64,000 bases of DNA from Phoebastria nigripes (GCA_035582835.1 JAYKAV010000023.1:433926-497925), one strand, 5' to 3'. Positions 1 through 14,226 are shown, numbered from the stretch's first letter. Notes: generated by a model from the letters alone, not told the origin. Numbers and translations are program-made.

Positions 1-1793
1 CAGCTGGTGACTGACCATGTCATGCTGCAATGGCTGTAATAGTTTTTAAAGTAAGCAAAAAGATTAAGTACAACTTGATCTAGTTCTTGTAGAGAAAGAC
101 TCCACCCTAAAAATGCTATTTCCCCCCTCTAGCTCCCATCCAAAGGGGGAAAAACCATCAAATCTGTGATGGGGTTTACTACTTCTTTGTGGGATCTTAC
201 TCCATGACAGCCAAACAGCCAGGAGCTGAGCTGCTGCGTTTCTAGACGTGGCCAGTAGCTTGAGAAGGAAAAGGACGCAATACAGACTGCAAAAAAGAGA
301 TGCAAGAGAGTCAGCAAATCTAATGAAGTATCTGCTCAGGAGGGGACAGGAACAAAGAAGAATAAAAGTGTTACAAGAACCGAAAAAGAAAGGAACAGGG
401 TATTGCTGGTAAAGAGCATGAGTAATTAGGTTATCCCACATAAGTTGCGGAGAAGACTGGAAATCCCAGGAGGAGGTAATTACACTACCAGACCAGGGCT
501 GGAGCGCAGCTTGTAGCAGACTGAAATTTCTGGAAAAGAGATCCTTCAAATAAATATTTCTCCCTGCTTGTGAGAAGGGGCCCTTCACCCTGTGACCAGC
601 ATTTTCATCAAGACAATTGTAAGAATGTTGAATTTAATATATATATCAGTAACATTTATTTCTACAGGNAGGAATATCAGGATGCTGCAGGAAATAATCT
701 GTAAGTGCAATTCTAGGAGCTGCAAAATCCTAAAGCAACTTTGCCCATAGTTGTTCTGTGCAGCCTGGCTGCTTCCCAGGGAGCGCGGAGCAAAGTAGTT
801 GAAATAACACCACCATCTACTGGGCAGCTGGTTAATACAGCAAACGGAGAGGTCGTACGGAGACGAAAGTGTGTGCGACTCCCAGCCACGGCTTCTTTGG
901 TACATACCAGAACATGCTTGGTAAGCCCTCATCACGTAATTCTTCATTATTTTTATTATTAATGTTGACTGATGCTTTTCCAGGCTGCTTTCTATGTAAG
1001 ACATAGCTAAATAGACACATAATAAAAAGTGACTACCTTGCATGGATGTACATGAGTAGGGAAATGGGGAACATTTTTCATAGCATTTCTGTGCAGGGAG
1101 CAGCACCAGTGCAGCAGCTGTGCCCCGTAAAAGAGATGTTAATTTGATTCCCATCAGGATTGATATTATTTGCTCTTACAGATCTGTTGCTAGGTCACAT
1201 GCAGTTGCACACATCAAGCCTGCAAAGCAGAAACCTAGAAATAACAACGTCCACTGACAAGTTGAGATGCACGCCACGGCCAGATGTGGGAAACAGCATG
1301 CAACAAAGACCCAGAAATTATTCTTGCGGGAAGTATAAATGCTGCAGAATTTCTTGCTGTATTAGACTTACTGTAGCCTCCTTCCGCTCTTATTTCTGAT
1401 ACAAATCGTTTGCAGTAACAAAGGGGGGGTATCTGTGATACATGGGTGGTATTCTGCAAAAAAAGAGCTGAAAAGCCACAAGCCTATCAACTCAGCTAAC
1501 ATGGTTATGACACATCATTTTCTATAGCCTAAGGCACAAACAAGGATGATGTCGCTGGTGTTGCATGGAGCATTTTTGCCCCTACCCACCCCCAAAAGAC
1601 CAGAGACTTGCTAACAATTGGATCAGTAGAGAATAGCTTTCACAGGAGTCAGAAACAAGGTTAAAACACGCGTCCATTAATGTGGGCAGACAATCTGTTA
1701 CTGTCCCTTAAATTAAGATGAGTAGCAGCCCTCACATGAAAGACAGTGAGATTTCCTCCTTCTGCAGAGGAAGAATTGCTGGAGCTATGCAAG

Positions 1794-1808
1794 CCCCCCT
1801 CCCCCCCC
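1794..1808. repeat. C-rich homopolymer run
   Basis: C6, T, C8. Confidence 0.9.
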
Positions 1809-3494
1809 ATCAGCCCTTTGAGTTTTTACAAAGTTATAAAAGCTCTTAATGCCTCTAGCTATTTCAGGCCCCTACGGGGTAAAAGAAAAAAAGGATGAAG
1901 TCATTAAACCTCCTTGTGCTCCTGCTAGGTGCTACCGAAATTTAAAATACTTTCCCTTTCGGGAAGAAATGGCCAGAGGAGATGCAATCTGCTACCTGAG
2001 CTGCAAAGATTTTCCTGGAGGCAGGACAGTGCCACACGCAACGAAATGCTGTTGGGTGGGGATCGTGAAGCTGGATGAAGAACTTGGCCATTTTGTTACG
2101 GGATACGTGGAGACCGAGGGAATAGTCGTTAATGCAAGGCTGAGGATAGGTACAANCTTAGGCCAGGTCCTATAGCGATATGGGCATAGGTACAGCTGCA
2201 GCATCCCTGCTGGGGGCCTTGCCAGGGCTTTCTCCTGTAAAGGTCAGTGCAACCACAGCTGGAAAGACTCACTGGGGATATTTAAGGTTTTTTTCTGGGT
2301 GGCTATTAGATTAGATTGTTTAATATTAATGCATATTTTTACAGCTGAATGGTGGTATATCCCTAGCCTCAGAAACCTACTTTCCCTCTCAGAAAAAAAA
2401 ATATCCTCCCTTCTGATATATTTATTCACTTATATTTACATATAAATGAAAATTAATAGCATCAGGTAGCCAAGGTGCATTTTCTCCGTCAGTAGCAGAA
2501 GCAACAGCAGATCCTGTACATTTATTATGATTAAATATTATTGGTGTCTGTCACACATGAATGAAGCCATAGCAGGGGTTGATTGTCTATCTTATAGGGA
2601 AAGAACTTGGAAGACAGTTTTTTACTTGGTTTTTTAAACCTGTTACCTATCCCCAAGCTATTCACTGGTTTATGCCGAGGTATCTCTATAGTCCCTGAGA
2701 TGTATCTGCCTCAGCACAGTTTTTAATACTATGCAGACAATGTACCCAGCAAGCTTGCATGAAATTTATAAGTTCAGCAGAACTATGTAGGAATTATTTT
2801 CAATAGGACAACTGAGAGCAATCACATTACTTAATATCACAATGTCAAATGAGAGATTATTGTAATATTGCCAAAATATTTATCAAATAATGTAGGGAGA
2901 GTGTATTTTCAGTTCAGTTGTGAAACGATCGTGTCTGAACACCTGGGATCCTGTAAGTATTTTTGACCTGAATTACCTTCAAGCTGTGATGACTCTGCGT
3001 ACTCTAGATGTGTAAGTAGAGGAAGGGAATTGCTTCTCCTAATGATACTGCTTCAAAAAACATCACGTGGAGGAAGGAGGCATGTTTTAATGCAGTATTA
3101 CAATTGGATCATCCTAAATAGTTCTGTGTGCTTTGCAATTGCTATCTTGCAAATACCAAGTGCCAGACTATTTTTGCATATTTTCCTTCAACAGTTTTTT
3201 TGATTTGAAGTGTGCTGTTTATTTTGAAGTGTCAGTTTAGCTCTGCCATCCTGTGTATATCACCAAGGCAAGTTGCTTTAGTTAACCCAGGAAAATATTC
3301 TTCATTGGGAATACAAACCCTAATAAAGTTATTGGTGCAATAAATTATTTTCTTTTGTATGGAGATCAAGTAATTCAGTGCTTACTTCTGAAAAGACAAT
3401 ACAACCTACATTGTGAGTCCATTAGCAGCAACAACAAATCTTTTCTGGGTCTACAGGAAGAATTCATTATTTACACATTTCTCATTAACTTTTT

Positions 3495-3514
3495 ACCTAC
3501 TGTTAACAGTAGGT
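3495..3514. repeat. Perfect 20-bp palindrome
   Basis: ACCTACTGTTAACAGTAGGT equals its own reverse complement over all 20 bases. It lies in the upstream intergenic region. Confidence 0.95.
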
Positions 3515-6500
3515 TTTTAAAAGAATTCCTTTCTGTCTGTGATCAAAGTTTTCAACAAGCCCATTTACAAGCAGTATATTTAGCCATTTTTAATTATTTG
3601 CAGTCTATCACAAAATGACATTTGCAATTTGTAAGCATTACTGAAATGCTGCAGGTAGTCCAGAAATTCCTGACAAGTCTTTTTGAGTGGCCAATGCTTT
3701 TACTCACTGCCCTTGATGTGCTGTTGGATCTTGTGCTAATGTATCAGAGACCATATATATCTTGTCTTCACCTTAAATAATACCAAATCTCANGAAAGAC
3801 TTGAAGCTGTCTGTACACTTATCCATGGAGCTGACAGTCATGTATTTCACTGGAGTTGTATCTTTGCTTTAGCACATCCTGGTAGCACTGTTAGTGGGAT
3901 TTAGGGCAACAGAACATGGATCCACACTGCTATTTTAGGACAAAATCCCAAGTTTTGTCCAGCTAAACCTGGACTCAGTTTTGGCAAAACAGTCTCAGAG
4001 AAACTTGTGATAAAATGGTCTTCATATTTCATCTGAAAATCTTATAGAATCAGGAAAATTCTCAATAATTTCAACAAAAAATAGGCAAAATTTTCTGTCT
4101 TTTGGTACCATTTTGGCTCACTTAGATCTTAAAACCTACAGAAAGCCATAACATATCCAAAGATACTTCCATTTATTGTTCAATTTATTGAACCACTTGG
4201 ACTCTCATGTCTCTGTGGGCTTGTGAAACTGAATCCTTAACTAATCAACTCACCTTCCAAACAATTTAAATAAATAAAAAAATTAGAGAGGGGTAGTATA
4301 ATATGAAGTAGGTTCCTAGATTTAATGAGTCATGCTACAAAATGGACCTTGCTTTCCCGAAATGGCTGTTGAGTTTTCTTTGCGTCACTGATGTGCCTTA
4401 TTCCCCATTTGTTCATCCCCACCACCTAGTGCATGGCTCTCTAGGGCCAGGATCCTTACTCGGGGGGAGTAATGTGGTTTTTATCCAAAGGCTGAAAATA
4501 TGGCTAATGCAACAGTTCCTGCACCATGAAACAACCGATTTCTGTTCTGTGACCCTCTCCAAACTTGAGAGACTTATTTGCGATGCGACAAGCCAGACTG
4601 TTGTTCATCTTGTCGAGCACTGCTCAGCAGCAGCTGCTTCCGAGGAAAGTTCAGCAAACTTGATGATGAGCATTCGGGGAATAACAGAAGTTTCTTCTTC
4701 AGCTGAACAGTAGTTGGCTTATGTCTTAAATATTTTATGTCCATTATACACTCAAAAATGATGTAAAGGGGCTTTGTAAGCTCTTGGTTTTCATATAGGT
4801 ATTTAGCCTGCACTTAAACACATATAGTAAATTCAGTGTTGTGTAATGCTATTGAATATCACAGATTTAAGATTTATTACCAAAGGAAATTGCACTGAAA
4901 CAATTATTGGAAACAAAACAAAACCTGTGACTTGATGATGGATGACTTTGTTCTCTAGTCTTAGACCAATTATTTAACAAAACATTTGTTACATTTGACT
5001 TTAGGCCAAGCAACAATGTAAGTTGACATATTCTAGAATAATTAAAAAAATGGACAATTTGTAATACATTAGAGAGCCTACAAAAGAGCAAAGCACATTT
5101 AGATAGAGTTATAAAATCAGCTACCTTGATAACTTAGCCAGTGGTATTTAGTCATAATTTAGCCATTGATATTTAGTCAGTTCTACTAAGTATATAACAA
5201 AATGCTGTAACAAAATGAATCATAAGCTCCATGTCCCTTAATGCTACTTACTGAGTTAACTCTTCAGCAAGATGCCACTACCTGCAGTGATTACAGGTTC
5301 ACAGCATGGAAATCAAAAGCAAATTTGGCAGGTGCAAATGCCTGCTTCTTTTTTTATAGCTGAAAAGGAAAAGCGTCCTGTAACCTAGTCTGCTTCAACT
5401 TGGTCCAGAGTTTTATAAAGCTCTGTGCATGCTGGGGGAAAAAAGCTTTCCTTCCTCCTGTGCAATTTTCTGAGAACTTATTTAGCTTCATCCAGTCTGC
5501 CCAGCGGGGTAGGCAAAGGGTTTGGCCTAAATTTTGATAATTTTGAATGCTGAAAAGAGATGTGCAGACCATTATTTTAGGCTAATAAATAATATTAGAC
5601 TAATTATATGAACCGAAGGGGCCTGGGCAGCCCCATCAGACCGCTCAGCCGGAGGATGAGGAGAAGAATCAGTCAGGATGAAACAACAACAAACATCACC
5701 TATTCTACACAGCTATTAGAGAAATAGCTGCTTTAATGGGCTTTCAACCATTAAAAGGTAGAATTAGAGGCTGAATTACAGTATTCAATTAATAGGCAGT
5801 CAGCTGTGTAAAACCTGTCATGTGACATTGATGCTCTAAAATCCAAACAGGTAAATGTGATTAAAGTCCCTAATAAAGCAAAAATATTTTTCTTGGTTTT
5901 ATATAAACAGATACCATAATGCTTGTATGAGATTCGCTGTGATGGACTACTAATTTCAAGTACCTGCATTGCATCAGTTTGAGCCAAGATAAAATAAAAA
6001 ATAAAACTGGAAAATGAAATATTTTCTCTGCTGCATTTGTATTGTTTTCATGAACCTTCAGAAGCAGTGATTGCAGAATTGTNGGGTGGTTAATAGCAAA
6101 TCTCATGGTGCCAGTAAAACTGAAAGGATAAAAAAGTAGCTGTAGAAGGGAACAAAGGGAATAACAGACTGTAGCCAAGATCTGAATTTTATGAATATTA
6201 GAAGCCAAGGGCTGTTGTACTCAAGGTGAAATGTCCCTTAAAAAAGTGGCTAAGAACAGCTAATCCAAAATGAGTTCATAAAAATGTCCATGCTTGTTGA
6301 AATGGATGACAACAGAAAAGTTGGGCCAAAAGAAAGGAAGCATTCAAAAAATAGCCTGAGAGAGGTCTACGTATAGTGTGAGACAGCAACACAATTATTT
6401 AAGATCAGCCCATTATCTACTGCCCAGAAAGCCAAACAGGTTTGTAAAGTAGAGTTATGATTCCAATTTATGTGATATTTGGAATGAATGCCTACCTTAG

Positions 6501-6946
6501 TGAAAAAAACCTGCACAAAATAAAACCTATTCTAGAACTTTCATTCCCTCTAAAATGTTACTGGTCTATAACAATAAATATTATTCTATTAATTTTATAT
6601 TACTAGGTTTTCAAAGGTAGGTGAATTAGATGAGATCTCTTCGCAAGAGACGAATTTATGAGACAACTTTTATTTATAAGAGCTGAAATAATGTGTTTGG
6701 AGTGCTTCTGTTTTCATTTAACACCTGCTTTTCCCTCCACACAATTTTCTTCAGAAAAATTCAGTAATGAATTGATTTTTACCCGTCTCAAAAGATGAAA
6801 ACCTGGAATTTGCAAAATGTCTGGTTGAGAATACTGAGCGAAGGAAGCCTTGTGGAAAATAAATTATTGGGCTGGCTATAAATTGGGCCTTAGCTCCCAC
6901 GAGGTCTTTCTGAGCCCTGTTGGAAACCTGCTTTTCCTATGGGGTG

Positions 6947-7018
6947 ATGTGTATAAATCAGATTAACTCCACTGAGAGCAATGGAGTAAATATGTCTGAG
7001 AGAATCCAGCCCTGTATT
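6947..7018. repeat. Ancient interspersed repeat with palindromic core, copy 1
   Basis: The segment contains GTGTATAAATCAGATTAACT, then the near-palindrome ACTCC-ACTGAGAGCAAT-GGAGT and GAGAATCCAGCCCTG. A repeat of this form, with AACTCCATTGAAGTCAATGGAGTTA at its centre and a GGCCC-type end, is common in reptile genomes. I do not assert a family name. Confidence 0.5.
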
Positions 7019-8639
7019 TCCAACATTTCTCTAGTTTCAGTTATTTTCAAGGCGGGCTAAAACTGGTGGCCACTTAGAGGTTTATGACAATATTAGCAGT
7101 AAAAAAGCTGAGATTTTGAAAACACTGTTTCTGTAAGAGGTGAGGGAGAGTCTCCCGTCCATGGCTGGAAGTATGCTGTTTATGACCTGTATTTCAGCAA
7201 CTCCTGTTCCACCTTCCAATGCACCACTAACCACCAACATGTGATATTCCCCACATACCTTTTCTAATATAAAAAGTTGATAATTGTTGTTTAATACAGA
7301 AAAAAGAAGCTCATGAGATGTACCACCGCCCTTTTGTTCTTGAAATTGATGTATTCTGTAAAATCCCTAGAGGAGGAAGAAGTTTTAGTAAAAAAGCAAA
7401 AGAGAAAAGCAGGTCCCTGTGGATGATAGTTGAGGTGCCATGGCTGATTTATAGGTCTGGAAAATATTTGCAATGCCCATATTATACTTGTTCTGGGGAT
7501 AAAGAGAGGATTTAATTCACTAGTACTATCAATCTGTTACCTTTCAAGGCAGTAAATTCACTAAATTCACTAAAAAAGCAATTCAGCTTCATGGAGTTGT
7601 TGTTGTAATATATCATTTCATCATTTACTGTATGTAAGTACCAATAGCACAAACATTTAAAATCATCAACAGAACTATAAAGAGATGAAAGAAAAATGTT
7701 TCAGAATAAATCTCTGTCTTTTCCAAAGCAACCTACTCTGTGATAAGGTTATAAAGTGAAACATATGTTACTGGGAGCTTGAAATAAAATTCTTATTTGT
7801 TCCATTGCAAATGTTTCCTATTTGTGTATGATACTGATGGCAGGAAGAAGAGGGGGAGTTTCAAAAGCAGGCTGATATACTTTGGTNTCTTCTACGGTGA
7901 TGCAGTGAGGTTTCTCCAGGGGATTTCTCAGGGACTCTAAAACTATATACTGTGGGGAGCGTCCTGTGGAGGAATCTAACTGTCCTTATTAAATCTGCTG
8001 GGACGTCTGTCTCTTAAAGCTAATCTTTAGAGTTAGTCTGATAGTGATGAATATCCCCATTAATACTTAGATTAACCTATCATCTCTGAAAAGAAATAAT
8101 ATTTGTAATATTTTTCTTTCTTGAATGAATGTAGAAAGGCAATTGAATCAAATTAGGGGAGCGATCTACGCTGTAATACTCCCATTTCTCTGCCACTTAT
8201 TTTCATTCATCCACTAGTTAGCCATATTTTACATTTTGATACCATTTATATTGTATTTTCGGTACAGCTATGATGGTTTTTTAATTTACTCCTAGCATCC
8301 CTTGCTCGTTCAGGAGTCTAAAAGCCTTGAAGAAGCAACATCTGTGTTGAAGAAGTAGAAGCAACCATCAGGTCTGCTCGAGAGGAGCCCTGCCAAGGCC
8401 ACTTGCAGTAATCGAGCTTTCTTTGAACACAACATCTGCTTACATAGACTCTCTTACAAGATCAAATTGTAACGGCCAAGATGGAAAAGGAGGATGAAAG
8501 AAGAGATGACAGATATATGGACAGTCAGTTTTAATGCCGGTTTTGTGCTGTTTTTAACCCAAGCCAAATTCCAACCTTTTGTTATTAAACCTGGTGGTTC
8601 TGCTCTGATTCTCATTATTACTCCTGGCTGGAAGATCTC

Positions 8640-8657
8640 GGGGGGGGGGGGNGGGGG
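8640..8657. repeat. G homopolymer run with one ambiguous base
   Basis: Eighteen positions of G with an n at 8652. The length is likely unreliable in the assembly, and the run could form a G-quadruplex. Confidence 0.85.
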
Positions 8658-11600
8658 TTGGCACTGCACTGGTTGCCCTTTATGATTTTTATTTCTTCAG
8701 AAAGAAAAGTTCCAGAAAAAGGCTGAATGAAATGGTTCAAGGTAAGAGCAACACCCTTCCACTTCATGCCTTTTCACTGCTAATACTGATGAAAAACTCC
8801 TGTGAAATGCCTTTCTGCTGTCATTTCAAAGGAAACTGTTTCCTAAATGGAAAGTTCACTCAATGAGAAAATTCAGTCTGCAATTTTTCTGAGTAATAGT
8901 GATTTTTGTATTGGTGTTATCTGTCCATAATCAAGGCTATGAGTAGCCATTTTTCTTATTCTTTCTTTTTACTATCCAGCCAAGATAAGTCAAGACTTAG
9001 GGAGAACAGGCAAAGAAGTTTTTCAGAAAAAGTCCAATTCCTTTTCCCTACTATATCCTGTGTTATTGGACTAATCCACCAATGTAAAAGTGTTTTGAGA
9101 ATTTCCACACCATGAGAGTATTGTGATACTTCCATACTTATTAATATTAATTTTGCAGAAGAACAATCAAAATGCAGGNTTTTTTTTAAATCAAGTAATC
9201 CATTTCACCTAAGTTGCACAATAAATGATGTTCGCAGAAGCTGAAGCAGTTCCTTGTGGAAGACAGGACTGTGACCAATTCAGGCACCAGAGCTCACAAA
9301 AAATGAAAGAAATACTGAGCTGATCTAAGAACAAAAAAGATTTCTAAAAAAATTGTCTCCTTCCTACTGATTTTGTGGAAATCATATACTTTTCTGAANA
9401 TGGATTCTGATGAGAAATCCCCAGCCAGTTCCAATATACACAGTTTGGACATGGGTGTCCTCTTTTTATTAGTAATTGCTAATTGCCAATCTCTTCACAT
9501 AGGAAAGTCATTTTTGATTTTGAGCTGCTGAGCAACAACCACCATTCTCTTAGAAATGTCTTAGGGCACTCTGGAGCAGAGGTGAATTGCAGATGTGATT
9601 TATACTGACATCTCTGCAACAGTTTGGAGTTTTCCAGTAAAGTAAGGAACTTGTATGAAGAATGCACGNCTCATGACCGTGCCCTAGCACACACGAGTTC
9701 ACAGGGTACTTGGTTCATGTATAGCTCACCTGCCCTGGCAGAGGTGTCCATCCGAGAAGGCCGCTCACTGATGGTGCACGCTGCAAATTTAATGAGGGCA
9801 CGCTGCGCCCAGCTAAAGTTCAGATGGCTGGGGCAACACGCGTAGCAAAACAGTGAGAAGAGCAAAACAGAGGTTCATCCCCCTGCACACCCAGAGCTGT
9901 GGGTGCACCACGTCAGGTCAGGGATTACATCCAACTTTGATCCACGCTGAGGGCCAGCGTAGTTACAAGGAACTGATTTAATTCCTCTAATAGGTTCACT
10001 TATGTTGGCTCAGAGCCTAAGCGCTCATGCTCTGTATACCCTTAAAAAACCTGGAGATAAAGAATAGGTTTCTTCACTTTATCTCTGCTTTAGAGTTTGA
10101 ACTCCCATAGTTTGGCCCACTGGCTAATGAGGAGTGATGCACTGAAAGCCATCAGAGTTCTCCCACAAGGGAATTAGAAGCTGAAAGATAAATACAGCAA
10201 ATGATCGAATGTACAAATCACTCTCTATACTCCCAGAGCTGTGCAAATGGGGATATGCTTTTGTATAATGAATTATTACCCTAAAAATCACAACTAGTCC
10301 TCACTTAAATGAAGAGCTTGGTCCTGTAAATTACCTGTACTACTTCTTATTTTCTGAAGAACCAGAAATGCTGTGTTCTATACACTAGAACACAAAACAG
10401 AGGAAAACACAATCTCTAATCACTGTGTGACCGCTGTTTATTTCCCCAAACTAGGCATAGGCTGAGATGAAGTTCTTCCCATTTAATGTCACTCACCTGT
10501 GCAATCTTGAAATAAGAGTGGCGAGATAAAGAGTAGTTGTTTGGGCTAATGAGGTGCGTGAATACTGTACCTTGGTTATAATAAGTGTGCTAAGTGTGCT
10601 TGGCATTTCTCTAAAATATATGGACAGAGACGACTAAAAGAAATAGGAGCCAACAGCAGAGAGAGAGAATCCCAGGCCTGAACCCCTTCTCGTCCCTTTT
10701 AGGAAAATCCTTTGCAGGGGAGTGCTTCCTGGAGACTGCTGGGACTCAGTTAAAATCCATTATGCCAACCTTTCCACCTGCTCGGAAGCTGCAGAAAGGA
10801 TTGCAAGAGTCAGTGGACACAGTTAGCCCATATCAACAGAGAAGGGATTGCCCTGGGAGCACAGTGAGTTTATTCCTTGTCATTGGACTTGGCCGGTATT
10901 TTCAACCAGATAAAACAAGCAAACAAAAATGCACAGAGGAGGGTTTTGGCATGAGTAAATGCGTAAATTCAGACTTGCAAAAAAAATTATACTGTTTAAT
11001 GAAGACGTCTTTTCCCTCTGAAGGACTCTGTCCTACTAGGAAATTGTGTAGGCAGGATCATGCTCTCTTTGTCACCCGTGAATAACAAATCTCTTCTATG
11101 CCTAGAAAGCCACCCCAGGGGACAGCCTCATAGTGCGGGTATTCCTCACAGGAAGCAGAAGGAAATAAACCTGGACTGTCATTTTTAGATCAGTTTCTAA
11201 TGAGTGTGTCAGTGCTTAAAAGGACTGTACAACTGTTTGCTGGCTCAAGTGCAAAAGGAAAATGCTAGCCACACTCAATTTTTGAGAAGAGGAGCATGGT
11301 ATTACCCTCTTTTCTCCTTCCTGGGGAATCCAGGTAGACAGACACTTCCACGTGATCTTCAGAAGATACCTGAGTGATGGGATTCATCCCTCAAAACTTC
11401 ACTGTTGCCCAGGACTTCTGCATGCAACTCTTAAATCTCCTACACTGACTCAGGAGCCTGATCATTTCATGCTTGGAGCAAAGTGTCCAAAAGTCACGTC
11501 TTTGGAGGCCCTCAAGGTATTTGCATTTTCATCATCATGTTATCATTCAGTCCCATCCTGAGGTTTGGTTCTGCAACTGAAGAAAAAAGCAAAAATTGTT

Positions 11601-12904
11601 GTTCTTAATACTCTTCCCGCAGCCTTCCTCCTACCTCTGCTACCTCCCCGTGGGCTGCCCAGTCCTCTCCACCCTGCGTCAGCACAGCTCCTCCAGCCCA
11701 TCCCCAGCATTGCAGCACCAACTTGCTGAGTGGGATGTTTCAGGCAAACGCTGTCTCTTTCTTATAAACTGAAGAGATCTGAATACCTAACATGCGTATC
11801 CATCAAACAATTTTTGGCCAAGTCTGAAATGCTGCTGCCAGCTTCCAGCTGTGACTTTTGGCTTGTTTTAACTCCCCATATCCACCTCTACCATTGAAAA
11901 TTAATTTAATACAAGAAGGACAGGTGTCAGGCCTTCAGTGTTGTGTTGTCTTTTTGTACAGACAGTGAAGCTAATTGTTTCAAGTCTTCACTACCCACAC
12001 TTGACAACACCAACTTTCTGGGGAGTTTCAGTTTCTCCTCTTACTGAGGTTAATGGTGTGGAGACTGTGAGAGTATTTTGCAATATTTTTATGCAGGTTC
12101 TCCATGGTTTTAGTTTCCCATGATTTTTTAGATTAATGTTTGGGGGGAGGGAGAAGGTGGTGGTCGCTATTTTTCTGACTTCTGTAAGGTCTTGTCTTGG
12201 TCTGGGAGAATGGGAAATGGGGAATATTTGCACCTCATTGTCTGACCTGGAGCTGGTTATCCTCCCGAATTGAAGGGAACCATATCCAACCCAGGGAAAC
12301 TCCTTGGCTGAGACAATGGGAAGCTTCATTTCATCTTTACCAGGAGTAACCACCTTCAAAGGCTCCCCTTGATTAAAACCTGCTTAGAGAGACAACAGGT
12401 AAGAGGATAAGCAAGCCTACAAAACTACCCCTTTTCTCCTGTTGTAGGAGGTCCTGAATACCTTCCACTTATGCTTTTTGCCTGATTACTTTTGCTTTCT
12501 GTATCCAAAAGACCAACAAAGGCTGGATTGTTTGTGGAAAGCTCTCTTGCTTTTTTGTGAATTGTTTTTGGTTGCCAATATTTTGGCAAGGATAAATCTC
12601 AACCCACCACAGATTTCAGTCTTTTTCATGTTAAAAGTTAAACATTAGAGCTANGCCTTTTAGGCCAAAACTTAGAGTCAAAGAAGATTGGGCCCTGATC
12701 AGTGTGTAGAAACTGCCATAAATTAATTCAAGCATTAACTGAGAAAGCCATGTAAAGGTAGAAATTGTGTCCTGTTTAAAATAAACTGGAATTTTGTCAT
12801 TTTTCATACATTTGTACTCAAGAAATGGATGGGGATCTCTTAGGAAAAAAAAATCAGAAACACTGGGCTTGGAGTCTTAATGAGCTTGAAGGAATATAAT
12901 CTAA

Positions 12905-12966
12905 ACATCAGTAAAATCAATGGAAAGACTCACAAAGACTCCCCAAGGGCTACAAATCAGGCCTAT
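12905..12966. repeat. Ancient interspersed repeat with palindromic core, copy 2
   Basis: AAATCAATGGAAAGACTCAC, then AAAGACTCCCC and ACAAATCAGGCCTA, resembles the same class of amniote repeat (GTCAATGG…ACTCC…TCAGGCCC) in the same orientation as copy 1. It is short and diverged. Confidence 0.4.
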
Positions 12967-14100
12967 GAGATAGCCAATCCAATGGGACTGTTAAAAGCGG
13001 CGATTTTGCAACATCAAAATCCAAAATCAAAATTAAGAAAAAAGTTTTAGAAGTTTCTTCTTAAATAACCTATATTTACTTCAAGGAATCCAGTGGTAAA
13101 ACTCCTCAAGGGATGTAGTTAAGCCAAATGAACAACATTTGAAACTCCTTGGCTGTACTGTAAAATATTTTTAATGGCTTTGTTGATGCTTTTAGATGAA
13201 ATGCTCCTCANGGTGATTTGCATGGAATGTTTACAGACTTGTGTATTACTCTGTTATCAGATAATTCACAATATCCTNACTTAAACAAGCAGACACAAAA
13301 TAATCAAACTTGACAAGTCAAAGAAAAGAAGTGCTGGCAGGTATGGAAAACACTTAACAGTGGGTGGGGATACCCTATTTTCTAAATAAAATGCCATGAA
13401 TATCAGAGTAGAGCATGCGATTTAATAGCGAAGTCTTCATATTGCGCATTAAGCTGGCAATATGCATTGTCATACAATAAACATTGTTCACACCCACTAG
13501 AAGTAGCAAAAAAGACCCATGCGGTAGCAACAGGGCACTTTCCAATGAGATAAAACTTTAGAGAAATGTGATTAAGCAACATGAGTGATTGAACTCTTTC
13601 ACTGCTGTTTGCTTCTGTTTTCTATTTCTGTTATTATTGCTGGTGAGCCGACCTTCTGAAACGTACATCTCATTTTTCAGGATGGGTTGGCAGGGCAAAT
13701 GCTGCCGTACTTTATTTCAGCAGCAAAGGACTATTCTCTAAAATACCAAACAGCGATACATTGACCCGAGACACAAACCTTCAGGATTGCTGTTTGCGCT
13801 GCTCAGACCACTTCTGTAACAGCTTTGCATAAATGTAACCTCCAGCAATCTGAAGTGAAAAACAAACTATTTGCAAGCTTATATTTTAGCATTTTTTAAA
13901 CCCCTCTCATATAAACACAGTGTCAGACATGACTGCAATAATCTGAAGTTAGTGTTGTCTGCTTTAAAATCCTCACGAGCAGGCATCTTTGCTTTACAAC
14001 CCTAATTTCTCCAGGATCACCTCCTACCACCGACACTGACGGTACATGCTGTTGTCACCCTCCGTGTGTGCGCGGGTGTGTTACCGGGTGTGTAAATCAG

Positions 14101-14135
14101 AGCAGCTGCAGCCGGAGCAGCTGCAGGGACACGTG
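14101..14135. promoter_or_regulatory. E-box cluster on a 15-bp tandem repeat
   Basis: The 11-mer AGCAGCTGCAG occurs twice with a 15-bp period (14101-14111 and 14116-14126), giving two CAGCTG E-boxes at 14103-14108 and 14118-14123. A CACGTG E-box follows at 14130-14135. CAGCTG is a classic site for tissue-specific bHLH factors, and CACGTG for Myc/USF-type bHLH-Zip factors. The cluster lies about 260 bp before the VWDE start codon. The motifs are directly visible; binding is inference. Confidence 0.5.
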
Positions 14136-14154
14136 CGCTCCGCTGATCTGGTTT

Positions 14155-14170
14155 TGTGTGTGTGTGTGTG
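14155..14170. repeat. (TG)8 microsatellite in the putative leader/promoter
   Basis: Eight uninterrupted TG units followed by further GTG-rich sequence to about 14189. Its position makes length variation potentially relevant to VWDE expression. Confidence 0.85.
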
Positions 14171-14226
14171 GGTGAGTGTGGTTTGTGTATAGCTGGAGGG
14201 CTTCCCTCTTGGAAATTGTGGGATTA

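Larger units (their letters stand above)
1..14039. other. Upstream intergenic region, no gene recognised
   Basis: This stretch is AT-rich with many stops in all frames. The short open frames show no domain, signal peptide or splice-site arrangement I can defend. From human gene order the next gene on this side should be SCIN in divergent orientation, but I recognise none of its exons. What can be named here is a C-rich run (1794-1808), a 20-bp perfect palindrome (3495-3514), a G tract (8640-8657) and two fragments of an ancient repeat with a palindromic core (about 6947-7018 and 12905-12966). Distal enhancers may exist but cannot be called from sequence alone. Confidence 0.7.

Noticed and set aside
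64..588. Open frame of 174 codons on the - strand at the left edge.
   Set aside because: Composition (Ser/Leu/Phe-rich, no domain) looks like translated non-coding sequence; the expected neighbour SCIN has a very different, recognisable gelsolin-type sequence.
1849..2175. Open frame of 108 codons on the + strand upstream of VWDE, containing several Cys and charged residues.
   Set aside because: No family recognised, no splice or promoter context; its length is within chance for a region this size.
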